The notes below the pieces were generated by a model, which did not search any database, was not told where the DNA came from, and saw only the letters and a program-made list of their open reading frames with translations. The translations under genes and the position numbers were made by a program. Of a DNA stretch of 64,000 nucleotides, positions 16,939-24,926 are shown one piece after another (the stretch's first letter is position 1; every line of letters begins with the position of its first letter). Source of the DNA: Paenibacillus xylanexedens (GTDB lineage: Bacteria > Bacillota > Bacilli > Paenibacillales > Paenibacillaceae); assembly GCF_007680605.1 (NCBI RefSeq), contig NZ_VEIO01000004.1, positions 146,094 through 210,093 on the forward strand. The letters run 5' to 3'.

Positions 16939-16986
16939 AGATCTTTCCTCCTTGGTTGCTGAAAGACAGCACATATTAATCAACTA

Positions 16987-17544
16987 TTATAGATCATCCC
17001 GGATGCGGGCGTACATTTTCTGGTCGGTAAATACACCTTTAATTTTCAACTGCTTGCGTAGCACCCCTTCTCGCACCATACCCAGCTTTTCCATTACGCG
17101 CGCAGAGCCGATGTTGCCGGCATTACATCTTCCCTCCAACCGGTTACACTCCAGTTGCTCGAAGCAGTAATCAACGATAGGTTGCATGGCTTCCGCGGCA
17201 AGTCCCTTGCCCCAATAGGCACTGCTAATGGCATACCCAAGCTCCCCACTCTGCATGGATTCATCCAGATCGAAAATGCCGCCTCTCCCAATGAGCTTTC
17301 CCGTTTCTTTCAGCACAAAAGCCCAGATATATACCGTTTGTTGCTCATAGTTTCGTAGCACGCGCTCCAGATAACCGATGGAATCATCCTTGCTTTCGTG
17401 GCACTGCCACAAGCTTTGCTCACTAACTTTCGGGTCAGATGCAAATGCATAATATTCATCGAGGTCGTCCATCGTAAGACGTCTGAGGTACAACCGTTCA
17501 GTTTCAAATTCTGGTAATGCTGCAAAAAGTTTATCAATATTCAT
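16987..17544 (-). CDS. GNAT acetyltransferase (RimJ/RimL-like)
   Basis: 185 residues. Starts FETERLYLRRLTMDDLDEYY, the hallmark of RimJ/RimL-type GNATs. It continues with LGYAISSAYWGKGLAAEAMQPIVDY (about 108), containing the acetyl-CoA pyrophosphate loop, and NAGNIGSARVMEKLGM (about 148). It transfers an acetyl group from acetyl-CoA to an amine of a protein or small molecule; the acceptor is unknown. AGGAGGT Shine-Dalgarno. Same-strand neighbours are DUF2809 (upstream) and DUF952 (downstream). Confidence 0.9.
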   Translation of the reverse strand: MNIDKLFAALPEFETERLYLRRLTMDDLDEYYAFASDPKVSEQSLWQCHESKDDSIGYLERVLRNYEQQTVYIWAFVLKETGKLIGRGGIFDLDESMQSGELGYAISSAYWGKGLAAEAMQPIVDYCFEQLECNRLEGRCNAGNIGSARVMEKLGMVREGVLRKQLKIKGVFTDQKMYARIRDDL

Positions 17545-17573
17545 TCAGCGTACCTCCTGTTTATGAATGGACT

Positions 17574-17987
17574 CTATAGGCGCATCATCTTACTCAGAAT
17601 AAAACGGTCTATAAGATAAACACATAAAATGCCGATTAGGTATCGGATCAAATCCATGAAAAGAAATCCACGACCCAATATCAGAGCTCCCAACAACGTC
17701 GAACGCAGATTGTTCAGCCAAGGTGTTTGAATCAGCTGTGAAAATTCAATCATCCAACTGAACGTTACACTTCCCCATAAAGCTCTTGCACGGTTCGAGT
17801 GGATGCATACCATACGTACGCCAAAATAGATCATGCCTGCCCATAGTGCATCTCCAAAATGCTCATGAACCCAGTCAGGCAATACGGCTCCATATGTTCT
17901 GGAAGCTAGTCCTGCCGTCATCGTGATGATCACGGCGATGAAGTAGACGCTTCTATTTTGAATAGACATCCCATTCCAATGTTTCAC
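17574..17987 (-). CDS. DUF2809 family membrane protein
   Basis: 137 residues with four predicted membrane segments. The DUF2809 pattern is visible in AGLASRTYGAVLPDWVHEHFGDALWAGMIYFGVR (about 25-58, quoted as two adjoining conserved segments, ASRTYGAVLP and GDALWAGMIYFGVR). SFSQLIQTPWL-like residues follow near residue 82 and the conserved LGAL(I)LG(R)GF near residue 98. Function unknown. It begins with GTG, which overlaps the grpB-family stop as GTGA, so it is translationally coupled to that gene. Confidence 0.85.
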   Translation of the reverse strand: MKHWNGMSIQNRSVYFIAVIITMTAGLASRTYGAVLPDWVHEHFGDALWAGMIYFGVRMVCIHSNRARALWGSVTFSWMIEFSQLIQTPWLNNLRSTLLGALILGRGFLFMDLIRYLIGILCVYLIDRFILSKMMRL

Positions 17988-18541
17988 AGCCGTCCATCCA
18001 GAACCTTTAGGATAAATTCGGTTTTGGCAGCAGTATACGATTCTCTGTCGTCTTTATTCTCATCTACAAGCTTTATTTTCAGTTCAGCATATGCCTTCAC
18101 CAGATCCGGACGTGATCTCAGCACATCACGAAAACGAATCTGCCGCTCCCAACGTTCCTCACCTGGACGCATGAGATGCAGATGCACAGCTCTTTTCCCA
18201 TCTTTAACTCTGACCCAGAATCGTCTGTATTCCCGGCCATCCAGTTCGGGTGGAACATAATTCCAGCCAACAGGGTTCAACTGCGCGGCAATGCGCTCCA
18301 TGACATCCCAGGACTGCACCTCCCCCATCAGATCAATAATTGGCTTGGCAGATAAACCAGGTATGGAGGTGCTCCCAATATGCTCAAATGTATGTATATC
18401 CAGATGCTTCAAAAGTTCTCTCAACTGCGCAATTTCTTCCTCAGCCTGCGTACTCCAGGCGGAGTTAGCTTCTATAACCTCTATAGGTTCCGTGGCCCAT
18501 GCAGGCCAATTCTCCGGGTTCATCTGATCGGCCATTTCCAT
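17984..18541 (-). CDS. GrpB family nucleotidyltransferase-like protein
   Basis: 185 residues from the ATG at 18541 (AAGGAG 5 bases upstream; a GTG at 18547 overlaps that site). The nucleotidyltransferase-type motif FEHIGSTSIPGLSAKPIIDLM (its core GSTSIPGLSAKPIID at about residues 58-72) and VHLHLMRPGEERWERQIRFRD (about 120) are typical of the GrpB/COG2320 family. No member has a firmly known substrate. First gene of the minus-strand run 18541 to 11512. A terminator for the upstream Ig-like gene lies just ahead of it. Confidence 0.88.
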   Translation of the reverse strand: MEMADQMNPENWPAWATEPIEVIEANSAWSTQAEEEIAQLRELLKHLDIHTFEHIGSTSIPGLSAKPIIDLMGEVQSWDVMERIAAQLNPVGWNYVPPELDGREYRRFWVRVKDGKRAVHLHLMRPGEERWERQIRFRDVLRSRPDLVKAYAELKIKLVDENKDDRESYTAAKTEFILKVLDGRL

Positions 18542-18571
18542 AATCACTCCTTGAAGTTAGATTCTATGTTC

Positions 18572-18599
18572 AAAAAAGGAGACGCACAAGTACGCCTCC
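18572..18599 (-). terminator. Terminator after the Ig-like protein gene
   Basis: Minus strand GGAGGCG / CGTCTCC stem with an 8-base loop followed by TTTTTTG, about 60 bases past the stop at 18659. It separates that gene from the GrpB operon. Confidence 0.82.
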
Positions 18600-18658
18600 C
18601 TCATAGTATACATGGATTCAATTCGATCTGATCAACACTTATGTGGAAAAAAGGAACA

Positions 18659-19783
18659 TTATTTTACCGTCACAGGTATCGTCACTTTTTTATTGCCCCA
18701 CTTCGCGGTGATGCTTGTTTTACCTTTAGCTAGCGCAACAATTCTGCCATTCGATACCGTAGCGACATTCGGCTTGGAGCTGCTCCACACCGCACTTCCT
18801 GTCACCATCAACGTTTTCCCTGTATCATACTGAGCCATTACCCCTAGAGCCGAGCTGGACTGAGGAGACAAAACCAAACTTTTCTGACCCATGATCAGCT
18901 TCTGGAGCGTAGGTACCACGTTGACTGCTACAGTAACCGTCTGACCCTGGTACGAACCCGTCAAGGTAGCTTGTCCTTCGTTCATCCCTTTGACCGTACC
19001 GTTTTTCACCGCAGCCACGCCGGGATTGGATGACGTCCACACAACAGATTTGGATAAATTAACTGTTTTGCCACTGGAGTACGTCCCCATCACTTTAAGT
19101 GGGCTAGATTTTTTGATCGTTAACTGGATTGTTGCAGGCTTAACCTCGATCTTGCTAATGGTGTCTGTCACCGTTATCGGTACTTTAACGAGGGTCGACC
19201 CGTACTTCCCTTGCAGTATCACTTTACCGGGAGTAATGCCTTTGATCTTTCCGTTCTCAATCACAGCCAGGTTACTGGACACCGTCCATACAATGTCGGA
19301 TGTGACTTCCTCTTCCTTGCCATTCGCACGCGTAATGCTGACTTTCGGGAGCGTGCCTTCGTTTCCTTTTACAAACGTATACGCACTAGGTGAAGCCTTG
19401 ATGCTTTTGATTTTATCCTGCACCTGAACAACCACCTGTGCTTTAACCCCGCTCACTTGTGCAACAATCGTGGCTTCGCCTGCAGCGATCGCTTTGACTT
19501 TACCTTTTGTGATCGTCACCACAGCAGTATTGCTAGTGGACCAGGTTACTCCGCCGGTAACATCCTGTTTATGATCCGCGCCTTCCACCGTCGCGAGTAC
19601 CTGATAGGATGCAGTCTCTCCCACATTCATCTTCTGTGAATTACTACCTGAAATCTCCATTGAAATTACATCACCTGACGCCGCCCAAACAGATGAAGGT
19701 ACCACAAGTGTGAGTGCGATAATTAGAGCAAGCATACCTCGTAACGACCATTTCATTCTACTCTTGTCCATGTCCAGTCTCAT
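18659..19783 (-). CDS. Secreted protein with four bacterial Ig-like (Big_2) domains
   Basis: 374 residues. Signal peptide at about 11-34 (hydrophobic ALIIALTLVV, cleavage after VWA). Four Big_2 repeats of about 80 residues follow. Each ends with a pattern like VTWSTSNTAVVTITKGKVKAIAAGEATI: W(T/S)(S/V)S...V...G.(V/I)..(I/M/L)..G...(I/L). No catalytic domain, SLH domain or sortase motif is present, so it is probably exported and may act in adhesion or as an extracellular spacer. ATGs at 19783 and 19771 are both possible. Monocistronic, with a terminator downstream; the divergent small ORF starts 200 bases away. Confidence 0.88.
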   Translation of the reverse strand: MRLDMDKSRMKWSLRGMLALIIALTLVVPSSVWAASGDVISMEISGSNSQKMNVGETASYQVLATVEGADHKQDVTGGVTWSTSNTAVVTITKGKVKAIAAGEATIVAQVSGVKAQVVVQVQDKIKSIKASPSAYTFVKGNEGTLPKVSITRANGKEEEVTSDIVWTVSSNLAVIENGKIKGITPGKVILQGKYGSTLVKVPITVTDTISKIEVKPATIQLTIKKSSPLKVMGTYSSGKTVNLSKSVVWTSSNPGVAAVKNGTVKGMNEGQATLTGSYQGQTVTVAVNVVPTLQKLIMGQKSLVLSPQSSSALGVMAQYDTGKTLMVTGSAVWSSSKPNVATVSNGRIVALAKGKTSITAKWGNKKVTIPVTVK

Positions 19784-19982
19784 TCTCCCATCATCCTATG
19801 TTTTCATACCCTTCACTAACCAATATTTTACTTTCCACTATACTCTATATCGGAGATTCGAAGGTTAAAGTTAAATGACAAGTACTAGGATAGGTAGAAC
19901 CATTTTATGATTTTCATTGTATAATATATATAAGCGACGAAATACTGTTCTAATAAAGCTGAACAAGTGAGGTGAGGCATGT

Positions 19983-20186
19983 ATGATCGAAAAGAATCTG
20001 CTGGACGTGGTCGCCGTCACCAATAACCGCAAACGCATGAAGGCCATTTCCACTTCACCATCCACGAAGGTACGTTCAGAAGATGAGATGGTCTTACTGA
20101 TGAGAACGGCCCGCAATCGTTTTGAAAAGGCATTGCAATCCGGAAAAATCGAAATTATTAACGAGCTTGAATGGAAGCTGCGTTAA
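19983..20186 (+). CDS. Small hypothetical protein (67 residues)
   Basis: Not recognised. It is charged and predicted mostly helical (DEMVLLMRTARNRFEKALQS then IINELEWKLR), with no membrane segment. AGGTGAGG lies about 7 bases upstream of the ATG and TATAAT at 19920-19925 could be its -10. It ends 15 bases before a 26-codon ORF, and both precede a hairpin terminator, so this looks like a real two-gene unit. Function unknown. Confidence 0.6.
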   Translation: MIEKNLLDVVAVTNNRKRMKAISTSPSTKVRSEDEMVLLMRTARNRFEKALQSGKIEIINELEWKLR

Positions 20187-20201
20187 GAATACAGGTGAAT
20201 C

Positions 20202-20282
20202 ATGGAGCGTATAAAAACACCAGAAATTCAGAAAAAAATTCAATGGGCTAAAGAAAAGCTTATTGACCATATGTTTGAATAA
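20202..20282 (+). CDS. Possible 26-residue basic peptide
   Basis: ATG at 20202 with AGGTGA 4-5 bases upstream reads MERIKTPEIQKKIQWAKEKL plus six more residues to TAA. It is Lys-rich and could form an amphipathic helix. The stop runs directly into a terminator stem, and the ORF sits 15 bases after the 67-residue gene. Short length makes chance possible; conservation is needed to support it. Confidence 0.4.
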   Translation: MERIKTPEIQKKIQWAKEKLIDHMFE

Positions 20283-20312
20283 AGAGGAACCCGATAAGGG
20301 CCCCTCTTTATT
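20281..20312 (+). terminator. Bidirectional terminator between the small ORFs and serS
   Basis: AAAGAGG / CCTCTTT with inner CCC / GGG around GATAA, then TTTATTTGC on the plus strand. On the minus strand it lies about 70 bases past the serS stop and is followed by TTTATTC, so it may serve both directions. Confidence 0.75.
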
Positions 20313-20377
20313 TGCTTATTCTCTATTACATTCAATTAAAATCAGTGTATTTCTTCTGTTCATGCCTTGTATTTCTT

Positions 20378-21676
20378 CTATTCACCCTGCTCATGCTCCG
20401 GTAAAATCAAACGTTCGGCTCCGCCCATATATGGACGCAAAGCCACCGGAATATAAATGCTGCCATCTGCCTGCTGATGGTTCTCCAGCAACGGAATCAA
20501 AATTCGCGGCGAAGCTACGGCTGTATTGTTGAGCGTATGGCAGTAGACCAACTTGCCCTCCTCATCACGGCAACGAATGTTCGAACGCCGAGCCTGAAAA
20601 TCATGCAAGTTCGACGACGAATGGGTTTCCCCATATGCTTCGCGGCTTGGCATCCATGTTTCGATGTCATACTGTTTATACGTTTTCTGCGACATATCAC
20701 CCGTACATACCGCCACTACACGATAGGGCAATTCAAGCTGTTGCAGCAATTCCTCTGCATGTCCCGTAATTTCCTGTAACATCCGTTCCGATTCCGCTGC
20801 ATCCGGCGCACACAGGATGACCTGCTCTACTTTGGCAAACTGATGTACACGGTACAAGCCCCGCACATCCCGTCCTCCCGAGCCGACTTCACTACGGAAA
20901 CACGTGGATACTGCTGCCAGCTTCATGGGCTCTTTCACATCAATCACTTCATCCGCATAATACGAAACCAGCGGTACTTCCGATGTGCCGACCAGCCATT
21001 TGTTCTCTCCTTGCAACTCATATACCTGATCCCGGCCTGTCGGGAAAAATCCGGTGTTCACCAAAGTATCCTCCCTGACCATGAGCGGAACTTCCAGCGG
21101 GGTGAATCCCTGCTTCAGCAACAGATCCAGTGCAAGCTGCTGTACCGCCCGGTGTAACAACAAACCTGCCCCCTTCAATACATAGCTTCGCGTTCCACCG
21201 ATCTTCACGCCGCGCGGAATGTCGATCAATTCGTGCATCTCTCCTAGCTCGACATGATCTCTGGCCTCGTAGTCAAACACAGGTAGCTCCCCCACTCGCC
21301 GCAGCTCTACATTATCTTCATCCGACAAGCCCACAGGTGTATCTGGCGACACGATATTAGGTACCAGCCATTGCAACCTGTTTACTTCCTCCTGTACTAC
21401 CCCCAGCTTCGCTTCCTCTTGCTCCAGCTGTTCATTCAATTGTTTGACCTGTGCCCGCATCTTCTCTGCTTGCTCAAGCTCACCCGATTGCATGAACTTC
21501 CCGATCTCAGCCGACAACGTATTGCGCAGACGACGCGCTTCTTCCGTTTGTTGCAAAAGCACTTTGCGCTCATCATCCCGTTGTATTAACGCAGCGATAT
21601 CAATCTTGATCTTTTTCCCGTCTGCAGCTACCTGAACCTCTTCTGCATGTGCCCGAACCCACTTCATGTCTAACAT
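20378..21676 (-). CDS. serS: Seryl-tRNA synthetase
   Basis: 432 residues from the ATG at 21676 (MLDMKWVRAHAEEV); a GTG two codons earlier is worse placed relative to AAAGGAG. The N-terminal coiled-coil arm covers about 30-100 (QQTEEARRLRNTLSAEIGK onwards). Class II motifs follow: motif 2 FRSEVGSGGRDVRGLYRVHQF (core FRSEVGSGGRDVRG at about 260) and motif 3 GVALRPYMGG-like VALRPYMGGAERL near the C-terminus. It charges tRNA-Ser with serine and supplies Ser-tRNA for selenocysteine pathways where present. The upstream T-box leader makes expression depend on uncharged tRNA-Ser. Confidence 0.97.
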   Translation of the reverse strand: MLDMKWVRAHAEEVQVAADGKKIKIDIAALIQRDDERKVLLQQTEEARRLRNTLSAEIGKFMQSGELEQAEKMRAQVKQLNEQLEQEEAKLGVVQEEVNRLQWLVPNIVSPDTPVGLSDEDNVELRRVGELPVFDYEARDHVELGEMHELIDIPRGVKIGGTRSYVLKGAGLLLHRAVQQLALDLLLKQGFTPLEVPLMVREDTLVNTGFFPTGRDQVYELQGENKWLVGTSEVPLVSYYADEVIDVKEPMKLAAVSTCFRSEVGSGGRDVRGLYRVHQFAKVEQVILCAPDAAESERMLQEITGHAEELLQQLELPYRVVAVCTGDMSQKTYKQYDIETWMPSREAYGETHSSSNLHDFQARRSNIRCRDEEGKLVYCHTLNNTAVASPRILIPLLENHQQADGSIYIPVALRPYMGGAERLILPEHEQGE

Positions 21677-21696
21677 AGTCACCGTCTCCTTTGGCT

Positions 21697-21930
21697 AAAA
21701 AAATACAAAGAGCGCCCTCATCCCTTGGGACGAGGAGCGCTCTGCTCGCGGTGCCACCCAACTTGCCGAATCGGTTCAAACCTCCTGATTCAGCCTCTTG
21801 GTCCGCGATAACGGGCGGTTCCGGTTAACTTGGGAAAATTTCATTTCGCTCCCTGGCGAAAACGCCTCCGAGTTGGATTCTCTTCAATGGCATGATCCGA
21901 TCTGTAATTGTGTTTCTCAGTATATACGAA
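21697..21930 (-). ncRNA. T-box leader controlling serS
   Basis: On the minus strand the T-box core GGGTGGCACCGCG lies at about 21747-21759. It is followed by a terminator stem (GAGCGC / GCGCTC outer, CTCGTCCC / GGGATGAG inner) and a T-run at 21697-21703. Upstream are GAGAAACA near 21910-21920 and CCGTTATCGCGG near 21810, typical of T-box stem I and III regions. Uncharged tRNA-Ser should pair with the T-box and allow readthrough. I could not fix the serine specifier codon with confidence. Confidence 0.92.
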
Positions 21931-22034
21931 GACAGAACAACATTGCAACTGACAGATGCCCGTTTACGTATCTTTCCAAAGCTGGATCAAGTACAATTGA
22001 AATAACCTCTAAAACACCAAGGAGTGATTGCTTT

Positions 22035-22214
22035 ATGAATATGGGCCCGAACCATCTGAATTCATCCGAGGGCGAAGCGGCCAAACAAAGAGCAGATGAA
22101 CTTGCCCGCCAAGCTCAGCGAGGTTCATGGTTGAGCGGAATTTTCACAACGATCTTTATTGCTGCTGTGATTATTGGTATTTTGTTTTGGATCGCTTATG
22201 GTAGAACTTCTTAA
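22035..22214 (+). CDS. Small single-pass membrane protein
   Basis: 59 residues from the ATG at 22035, with AAGGAG about 10 bases upstream. A hydrophilic N-terminus (MNMGPNHLNSSEGEAAKQRA) is followed by one membrane helix at about 34-55 (IFTTIFIAAVIIGILFWIAY) and a short tail. A longer open frame extends upstream to 21798, but it overlaps the serS T-box on the opposite strand and lacks a start signal. Function unknown. Confidence 0.7.
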   Translation: MNMGPNHLNSSEGEAAKQRADELARQAQRGSWLSGIFTTIFIAAVIIGILFWIAYGRTS

Positions 22215-22269
22215 ACCACAGGATTGCCCAGGAAATACTTTTTTTCTAGATGGATAACGATACGATGAA

Positions 22270-22755
22270 TTAAACCGGCATAACAGCCGCTGGTCCCTTG
22301 AACAACTTGCCAAATACATAACGCACTAGCGGCCCTAATACAATCAACTGATATGGCAATGCCAGACCGAAGTTACGTACAATCGTATGAAGATACGTGC
22401 TGATCACGGATTCTCCCTCTAACTGACCGGCAGCAACGGCTGTAATGATGCCATATAAAGACATGAGCAAAACCATGCCGATCACCATGAATAAGGACAT
22501 CGTAACTACACCTTTGATTTTACCCGATCTCGCAAATGAGAAGGAAAATGCAATTTTTCTCGCTATTGGCCCCACGATGAACGACTCCACCAAAAAGGCA
22601 ATGACAAAACAGAGCACGAATTGAAGCAGCATCTGCATCACGGACATCCGACTTAACATCCCCGTATGCCATAGATTGAAGGTCATCATCACTACGACCA
22701 TTCCTGTACACATCATAAGTCCAAAAATAACTTGTTCTTTCTTGCTTACTGGCAA
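22270..22755 (-). CDS. DUF2798 family membrane protein
   Basis: 161 residues from a likely TTG at 22755 (reads PVSKKEQVIFG after the start), which has AAGGAT 8 bases upstream. An upstream ATG at 22764 touches that site and the open frame extends to 22821. Four predicted membrane helices. MTFNLWHTGMLSRMSVMQMLL and VESFIVGPIARKIAF resemble the two halves of the DUF2798 repeat, each of two helices. Function unknown. It is divergent from the TPP-riboswitch operon. Confidence 0.78.
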   Translation of the reverse strand: MPVSKKEQVIFGLMMCTGMVVVMMTFNLWHTGMLSRMSVMQMLLQFVLCFVIAFLVESFIVGPIARKIAFSFSFARSGKIKGVVTMSLFMVIGMVLLMSLYGIITAVAAGQLEGESVISTYLHTIVRNFGLALPYQLIVLGPLVRYVFGKLFKGPAAVMPV

Positions 22756-22841
22756 TATGCTCATCCTTTCTGTAACTTGGATCATTATAGACAATCGGGC
22801 TACCCTCACATAAGTGAACATTTTGTGAACGATTTACCGAC

Positions 22842-22870
22842 TAGACACACTCCCGTCACTGGCCTATAAT
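22842..22870 (+). promoter_or_regulatory. SigA-type promoter of the thiamine-uptake operon
   Basis: TAGACA (22842-22847) and TATAAT (22865-22870) are separated by exactly 17 bases, about 30 bases before the TPP aptamer. Confidence 0.8.
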
Positions 22871-22903
22871 TACACCTAGTAATGCCCTTAACTTCATAGT
22901 TTC

Positions 22904-22996
22904 CCAGGGGAGTCGGAATTGGCCGGCTGAGAGTGTATCCCATCAAGATACTAACCCTTAGACCTGATCTGGATCATGCCAGCGTAGGAATCGGAG
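22904..22996 (+). ncRNA. TPP riboswitch (THI element)
   Basis: Contains CAGGGGAGTCGG, GGCTGAGAG, ACCCTTAGACCTGATCTGG and ATGCCAGCGTAGGAA in the canonical order of the thi box. When TPP is bound the downstream terminator at 23048-23078 should form and shut off the uptake operon. Confidence 0.97.
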
Positions 22997-23047
22997 TATA
23001 TTGCAACGGCGCAGCTATAAGCTGAATGCCACTCTCTCACGCCTGCA

Positions 23048-23078
23048 CGCGTCCCGGATTACGGGGCGCTTTTTTTGT
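23048..23078 (+). terminator. Riboswitch expression-platform terminator
   Basis: GCGTCCC / GGGGCGC stem with a 7-base loop followed by seven T, about 50 bases after the TPP aptamer and 145 bases before the first gene. It is the regulated terminator. Confidence 0.9.
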
Positions 23079-23222
23079 TCTCTTTTGCCAGCAGAAACAG
23101 AAAAATGACGTTATTCGGATAACCCGCGAGTATAAATTCGTCGATTTATGCAAAGGGATTGGATATGAAGCCAAGGAGTACCCCGTGCCGTCCGGCCGGA
23201 CATAGCGAAGGAGAGAATCACA

Positions 23223-24263
23223 ATGAAATGGCGTAAAACGATGGGAATGTTACTCATGTGTGTGCTATTGGTTACCGTAGCAGCATGTGGTGGCAAAGAA
23301 GCCGCTCCAGCAGAGCAGCAAAGTGCGACTGGTTCGGACCAAACCAATGAAGGGAGCAGTACTGCACTGAAAGATATAAAAGTCGTGCTCGACTGGACTC
23401 CAAATACGAATCATACCGGTCTGTATGCAGCGGTGGACCAAGGTTTTTATAAAGCAGCAGGTTTAAATGTGGAGATTGTACAGCCAGGAGCCGGTGGTGC
23501 GGATACGATGGTTGCCTCGGGTGAGGTACCGTTTGGCGTCAGTTATCAGGAAAGTGTAACTCAGGCGCGTACGCAGGACGTTCCACTTGTGTCGATTGCC
23601 GCAGTTATTCAGCATAATACATCTGGTTTTGCCGCTCCAGTGGATCGTAAGATCAAATCACCCAAAGATTTTGAAGGTAAAACCTACGGTGGCTGGGGTT
23701 CCCCGGTAGAAGAAGCGGTAATGCAGTCTATCATGGAGGGCGAAGGTGCTGATGTATCGAAAGTCAAAAACATTAACATGGGCGATGCCGACTTCTTCAC
23801 AGCTGTGAAACGCGACATCGACTTTGCGTGGATTTTCTATGCCTGGACGGGAATTGAGGCTGAATTACGCGGAGAACCGATTGACATGTTATATGTAAAA
23901 GATTATGCCAAAGCGCTGGATTACTACACCCCTGTACTCGTGACCAATGAACAGACGATTCAGAAAGACCCTGAACTGGTGAAAGCTTTCCTAAAGGCCA
24001 CTTCTGAAGGATATCAATATGCGATAGACCACCCTGAAGAAGCAGCGAACATTTTGATCAAAGCTGTTCCCGATCTGGACAAAGAATTAGTACTCGCAAG
24101 CCAAAAATGGCTCAGCCCGAAATACAAAGATGACGCACCTCGCTGGGGTGAACAAAAGGAAGAGGTATGGAAGAACTACACCGACTGGATGTTCAGCAAG
24201 AAACTGCTGGATAAAGAGATCGATGTAACGAAAGCATACACCAATGAATTCTTACCACAATAA
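23223..24263 (+). CDS. thiY: Thiamine-precursor (HMP-type) ABC transporter substrate-binding lipoprotein
   Basis: 346 residues. Lipoprotein signal with VAAC lipobox (Cys at about 20), a polar linker, then an NMT1/THI5-like periplasmic-binding domain. Family marks include VLDWTPNTNHTGLYAAVDQGFY (about 54), PGAGGADTMVASGEVPFGVSYQE (about 90) and the region GDADFFTAVKRDIDFAWIFYAW (about 185). ThiY-type proteins bind pyrimidine precursors of thiamine such as HMP or formyl-aminopyrimidine. Control by the TPP riboswitch supports this. GGAGAG Shine-Dalgarno. A tandem repeat element separates it from the rest of the operon. Confidence 0.9.
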   Translation: MKWRKTMGMLLMCVLLVTVAACGGKEAAPAEQQSATGSDQTNEGSSTALKDIKVVLDWTPNTNHTGLYAAVDQGFYKAAGLNVEIVQPGAGGADTMVASGEVPFGVSYQESVTQARTQDVPLVSIAAVIQHNTSGFAAPVDRKIKSPKDFEGKTYGGWGSPVEEAVMQSIMEGEGADVSKVKNINMGDADFFTAVKRDIDFAWIFYAWTGIEAELRGEPIDMLYVKDYAKALDYYTPVLVTNEQTIQKDPELVKAFLKATSEGYQYAIDHPEEAANILIKAVPDLDKELVLASQKWLSPKYKDDAPRWGEQKEEVWKNYTDWMFSKKLLDKEIDVTKAYTNEFLPQ

Positions 24264-24297
24264 TATTAAATCTTAATGTAACAATGAAATTTGGTAT

Positions 24298-24400
24298 TTA
24301 CACGTTTTGAACGAAGAGGACAGAAAAAACTGGAGCGAAGCGATCGCTTATAGGGTTTTCTAAGAAAAGCTTCCTCAGAAGTACGCTTTCTCTTGAATTT
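24298..24400 (-). repeat. Dispersed repeat, degenerate copy C1 (subfamily II end)
   Basis: ACGAAGAGGACAGAAAAAACTGGAGCGAAGCGATCGC resembles the right-hand end of copies C2, E and F in reverse (key part GAGGACAGAAAAAACTG), but the central hairpin is not preserved. Adjacent to the complete copy C2 and in the same orientation. Right edge uncertain. Confidence 0.5.
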
Positions 24401-24435
24401 CTTCCCTCAATTCAATGGATAAGTTAATTTTTTTG

Positions 24436-24583
24436 TACACAAGAAACGGAGAGGACAGAAAAAACCTGAAAAAGCGAAGCGGTCGCCTTTATCACCGGAT
24501 TTTCCCCTTTGGAAAAGGGAATCAAAAAATCTGGGGATAACAGCGATTGGAAGGTTATTCTGTCATCGGAGTGGTAGCGTGTA
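24436..24583 (-). repeat. Dispersed palindromic intergenic repeat, copy C2 (subfamily II)
   Basis: Inverted orientation relative to the other copies. Ends are TGTACACAAG...GGAGAGGACAGAA and TTCTGTCATCGGAGTG...GTGTACA, an imperfect terminal inverted repeat. The core on the minus strand is ATCGCTGTTATCCCCAGATT to AAAATCCGGTGATAAAGGCGA, enclosing a CCCTTTTCC/AAAGGGG hairpin. It sits inside the thiamine operon between thiY and the thiamine-binding-protein gene. Confidence 0.8.
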
Positions 24584-24635
24584 CAATCATCAATTCTACT
24601 TATCCACCCACACCCGAAAGGAGCGTTAATCTCTC

Positions 24636-24926
24636 ATGGCAAGTACATTACTCAGCATACAGGTTATTCCCAAAACGCCAAACGGCGAGAACTCCTATCC
24701 ATACGTAGACCGCGCCATCGAAGTGATTCAGCAATCCGGTCTGAAATATCAGGTCAATGCGCTCGATACGACCATGGAAGGCGAACTGGATGAACTACTG
24801 GAGGTTGTGCGCAAAATGCACGAAGTGCTTGTGGAAGCTGGTAGTCCAAGCATCATCTCCCAGATCAAAATCGCACATAGCCCGGATGGATTCAGCATGG
24901 ATACACTGACGGAGAAATATCGCTAA
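24636..24926 (+). CDS. Thiamine-binding protein, MTH1187/YkoF family
   Basis: 96 residues, cytoplasmic. A ferredoxin-like alpha/beta fold is expected; SIQVIPKTPNGENSYPYVDRAIEVI and YQVNALDTTMEGELDELLEVV are typical of the MTH1187/DUF77 group, related to the thiamine-binding YkoF. It probably binds thiamine or a precursor for the transporter system. The gene is coupled to the next, its stop overlapping the permease start by one base (TAATG). AAAGGAG upstream. Confidence 0.88.
   Translation: MASTLLSIQVIPKTPNGENSYPYVDRAIEVIQQSGLKYQVNALDTTMEGELDELLEVVRKMHEVLVEAGSPSIISQIKIAHSPDGFSMDTLTEKYR

Noticed and set aside
21798..22034. N-terminal extension of the small membrane protein
   Set aside because: Would overlap the serS T-box on the other strand; the ATG at 22035 has the ribosome site.
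24520..24560. GGGGATAACAG resembling a homing-endonuclease target
   Set aside because: It is the shared core of the dispersed repeat, present in all copies; the similarity is short and probably chance.
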